DNA of 64,000 bases from positions 1,313,001 to 1,377,000 of the forward strand of contig NZ_CP102384.1 of the NCBI RefSeq assembly GCF_024628865.1, written 5' to 3'. The notes under the pieces are model-generated. The model was not told where the DNA came from and searched no databases. It saw only the letters and a program-made list of their open reading frames with translations. The stretch is from Sphingopyxis sp. DBS4 (GTDB lineage Bacteria; Pseudomonadota; Alphaproteobacteria; Sphingomonadales; Sphingomonadaceae). Shown piece by piece: positions 62,458-64,000 of this stretch. Position 1 is the first letter of the stretch. Every line of letters begins with the position of its first letter. The translations under genes were made by a program, and so were the position numbers.

Positions 62458-62743
62458 TTCTGGCGTAGCGACGCGAGATTCATCTCCTACGAACCGCTGG
62501 CTGGCCCACGAACCATGGCGCCACTATCCTGTTCAACGGCCGAACGACTGGCGTCCCGCCCCAGCGGCAGCGATCGGTGTTAGAAAATCAAGCCCTCCGC
62601 ATACACTTGGCCGAAATCCCCGACTTTCTATTCTGATCAATTGGTGCTGGCCTCGGGTCAGTACCAACGTAACCGTGTCCTGAAGGCCGCCTTGCGGGAA
62701 GCTGCTGCGGGATGCTGATAGCCGCTCTTTGCGAGGAGCGGTG
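62458..62743. other. Non-coding stretch at the left side of the IS66 element
   Basis: No credible gene. The left end of the IS66 element should lie here, but I could not identify its terminal inverted repeat with certainty. A GC-rich segment begins at about 62640. Confidence 0.4.
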
Positions 62744-63163
62744 ATGAGCGAGGATATCGGAGCGTCGGGAGCGAGTGCTCTTGTGACCGGTCATATGAGT
62801 GATCGTATGAGCGGTCGGATTGCGGTCGTGGGCGGGCGTCGCCGTTGGTCGGTAGATCAGAAGCTGGCGATCCTGCGCGAAGCGTTCGGGCCCGACGGCT
62901 CGGTCTCGGCGACGTGCCAGCGGCACGCGGTCGGCAGCGGGCTGCTCTATACGTGGCGCCGACAGGCCCTGGCTGGCGATCTGACGGGAGCGAAGCGCAC
63001 GCCGGCACCCTCGTTCGCCGAGGTGGAGGTGTCCGTTCCGGCCCCGGCGACGGCAGGCAGCGGCCAGATCGGGATCGAGCTGCCGTCAGGCGTGCGGCTC
63101 ACCGTCGACGCGGCGGTCGATGCCGATGCGCTGGCACGGGTGATGTCCGTCCTTGCCCGATGA
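62744..63163 (+). mobile_element. tnpA: IS66-family accessory protein TnpA
   Basis: A 139-residue IS66 OrfA: RRRWSVDQKLAILREAFGPDGSVSATCQRHAVGSGLLYTWRRQAL is the helix-turn-helix, and IGIELPSGVRLTVDAAVDADALARVMSVL the conserved tail. Starts at 62729 or 62744 (MSEDIGASG, after GAGGAGCGGTG). Its stop overlaps the tnpB start (ATGA at 63160). Confidence 0.92.
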
Positions 63164-63507
63164 TCCCGTTACCGCCGACGACACGGATATATCTGGCCTG
63201 CGGCGCCACCGATATGCGCAAGGGGTTCGACGGCCTCGCGGTGCTAGTGCAGCAGGTGCTGGAGAAGAGTCCGCACTCGGGCGCGCTGTTCGCGTTCCGC
63301 GGCAAGCGCGGCGATCTGGTCAAGCTGCTCTGGTATGATGGCCAGGGCCTGTGCCTCTTCTCGAAGCGCATGGACCGTGGCCGGTTCGTCTGGCCGATCA
63401 CCAAGGCGGGCAAGGTCAGCCTCACCGCGGCGCAGCTTTCGATGCTGCTCGAAGGCATTGACTGGCGGCGTCCCGAACGCACCGCGGCGCCCTTGCTCGC
63501 AGGGTAA
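63160..63507 (+). mobile_element. tnpB: IS66-family accessory protein TnpB
   Basis: A 115-residue IS66 OrfB: RIYLACGATDMRKGFDGLAVLVQ, FAFRGKRGDLVKLLWYDGQGLCLFSKR and FVWP are the family signature. It is coupled to tnpA by ATGA and is full length. Confidence 0.95.
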
Positions 63508-63560
63508 AAAGTGGCGGATTAGTGAGGGTTTTACTGGCATCGCGGAGCCACTTTTGCTAG

Positions 63561-64000
63561 ATGTTCCGCGTGTCGGAACCAGCCTCTTCCAGCATCGACA
63601 AGGACGCCCGGATCGCCGAGCTCGAAGCCGCTTTGGCGGCGCGCGATACGCTGATCGACACCCTCCGCCACCAGCTCGCGCAGCTTCGCCGCATGACCTT
63701 CGGCCAGTCCTCGGAGAAGCTCGCGCTCCAGATCGAGCAGCTCGAGCTTGCCCTCGAAGAGCTTGAAGGCGAAGCCGAGGTCGCCGACAGCCGAACGAGT
63801 GAGCGGGCACCCGCCGAGCGACCCTCACCGGTGCGCGCATTGCCCGACCATCTGCCGCGCGCCGAACGGCGGATCGAGCCCGAGGCCGGCAGCTGCACCT
63901 GCCCCGATTGCGGCGGCGCGCTGCGCCCGCTGGGCGACGACAGCGACGAGCAGCTCGACATTGCACCGGTCCAGTGGCGCGTCATCCGCACCGTGCGGCC
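63561..64000 (+). mobile_element. tnpC: IS66-family transposase TnpC, partial at the window edge
   Basis: The first 146 residues of the IS66 DDE transposase: N-terminal coiled coil (KDARIAELEAALAARDTLID), LRRMTFGQSSEKL, an acidic stretch, then the zinc-finger CTCPDCGGALRPLGDD and EQLDIAPVQWRVIRTVRP. The catalytic domain and the right end of the element lie outside the window. Confidence 0.95.

Overview
The window looks like chromosomal DNA of a sphingomonad, most likely Sphingopyxis or a close relative. This is inferred from the high GC content, five large TonB-dependent receptors (two of them translationally fused in expression to MFS transporters), sphingomonad-type dispersed palindromes, and a standard alphaproteobacterial mreBCD-mrdA-rodA cluster next to mutL. 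No plasmid replication or conjugation genes were seen.

Layout. (1) 1-2.7 kb: ipdB and ipdA homologues (steroid C/D-ring opening) with a divergent SDR. (2) 2.7-6.7 kb: a palindromic repeat, a secreted tyrosine phosphatase, a TonB receptor and a divergent TetR regulator with an operator between them. (3) 6.8-17.7 kb: a nucleoside and ribose regulon. It has a TonB receptor, a NupC-type permease, a TrpF-like protein, a nucleoside hydrolase, a phytase-like lipoprotein, a ribokinase, a LacI regulator, a second PfkB kinase and transaldolase. Four copies of the palindrome TGAAACGTTTCA tie most of it together. (4) 17.7-28.4 kb: a minus-strand run of gamma-glutamyltransferase-like protein, MFS, TonB receptor, FAD monooxygenase, alpha/beta hydrolase, LysR, SBF-like transporter and NTF2-like protein. 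(5) 28-35.5 kb: an N-acyl-D-amino-acid deacylase-like amidohydrolase, a second TonB receptor/MFS/NTF2/VOC operon and a MarR regulator.

(6) 35.6-47.3 kb is the most interesting part. It holds a TonB receptor, a pyruvate-phosphate-dikinase-like protein without a PEP-binding barrel, a TetR regulator, a COG2159 amidohydrolase, a CrtC/AttH-like protein, a PEP-utilising mobile-domain protein without an ATP-grasp, a cytochrome P450 and an SDR. Three near-identical 16-bp sites (GTAA-N7-ACTTAC pattern) lie before the receptor, the dikinase-like gene and the amidohydrolase operon. I read this as one TetR-controlled catabolic regulon built around a split dikinase-type phosphotransferase, analogous to phenylphosphate synthase or rifampin phosphotransferase but with an unknown substrate.

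(7) 47.3-49.0 kb: tRNA-Lys(CTT) followed by two gene wrecks that both lost their 5' halves. (8) 49.0-56.6 kb: rodA, mrdA, mreD, mreC, mreB and divergent mutL. (9) 56.6-58.3 kb: large hairpin repeats, a stray copy of the mutL 3' end, and an NTF2/HxlR pair. (10) 58.3-64 kb: a decayed accessory segment with an RHS/YD-repeat pseudogene, a broken IS481-family transposase, a VOC/WYL-regulator pair, an esterase-like hydrolase and an IS66 element that runs off the right edge.

All functional statements rest on reading motifs and family resemblance by eye. No database search was run.
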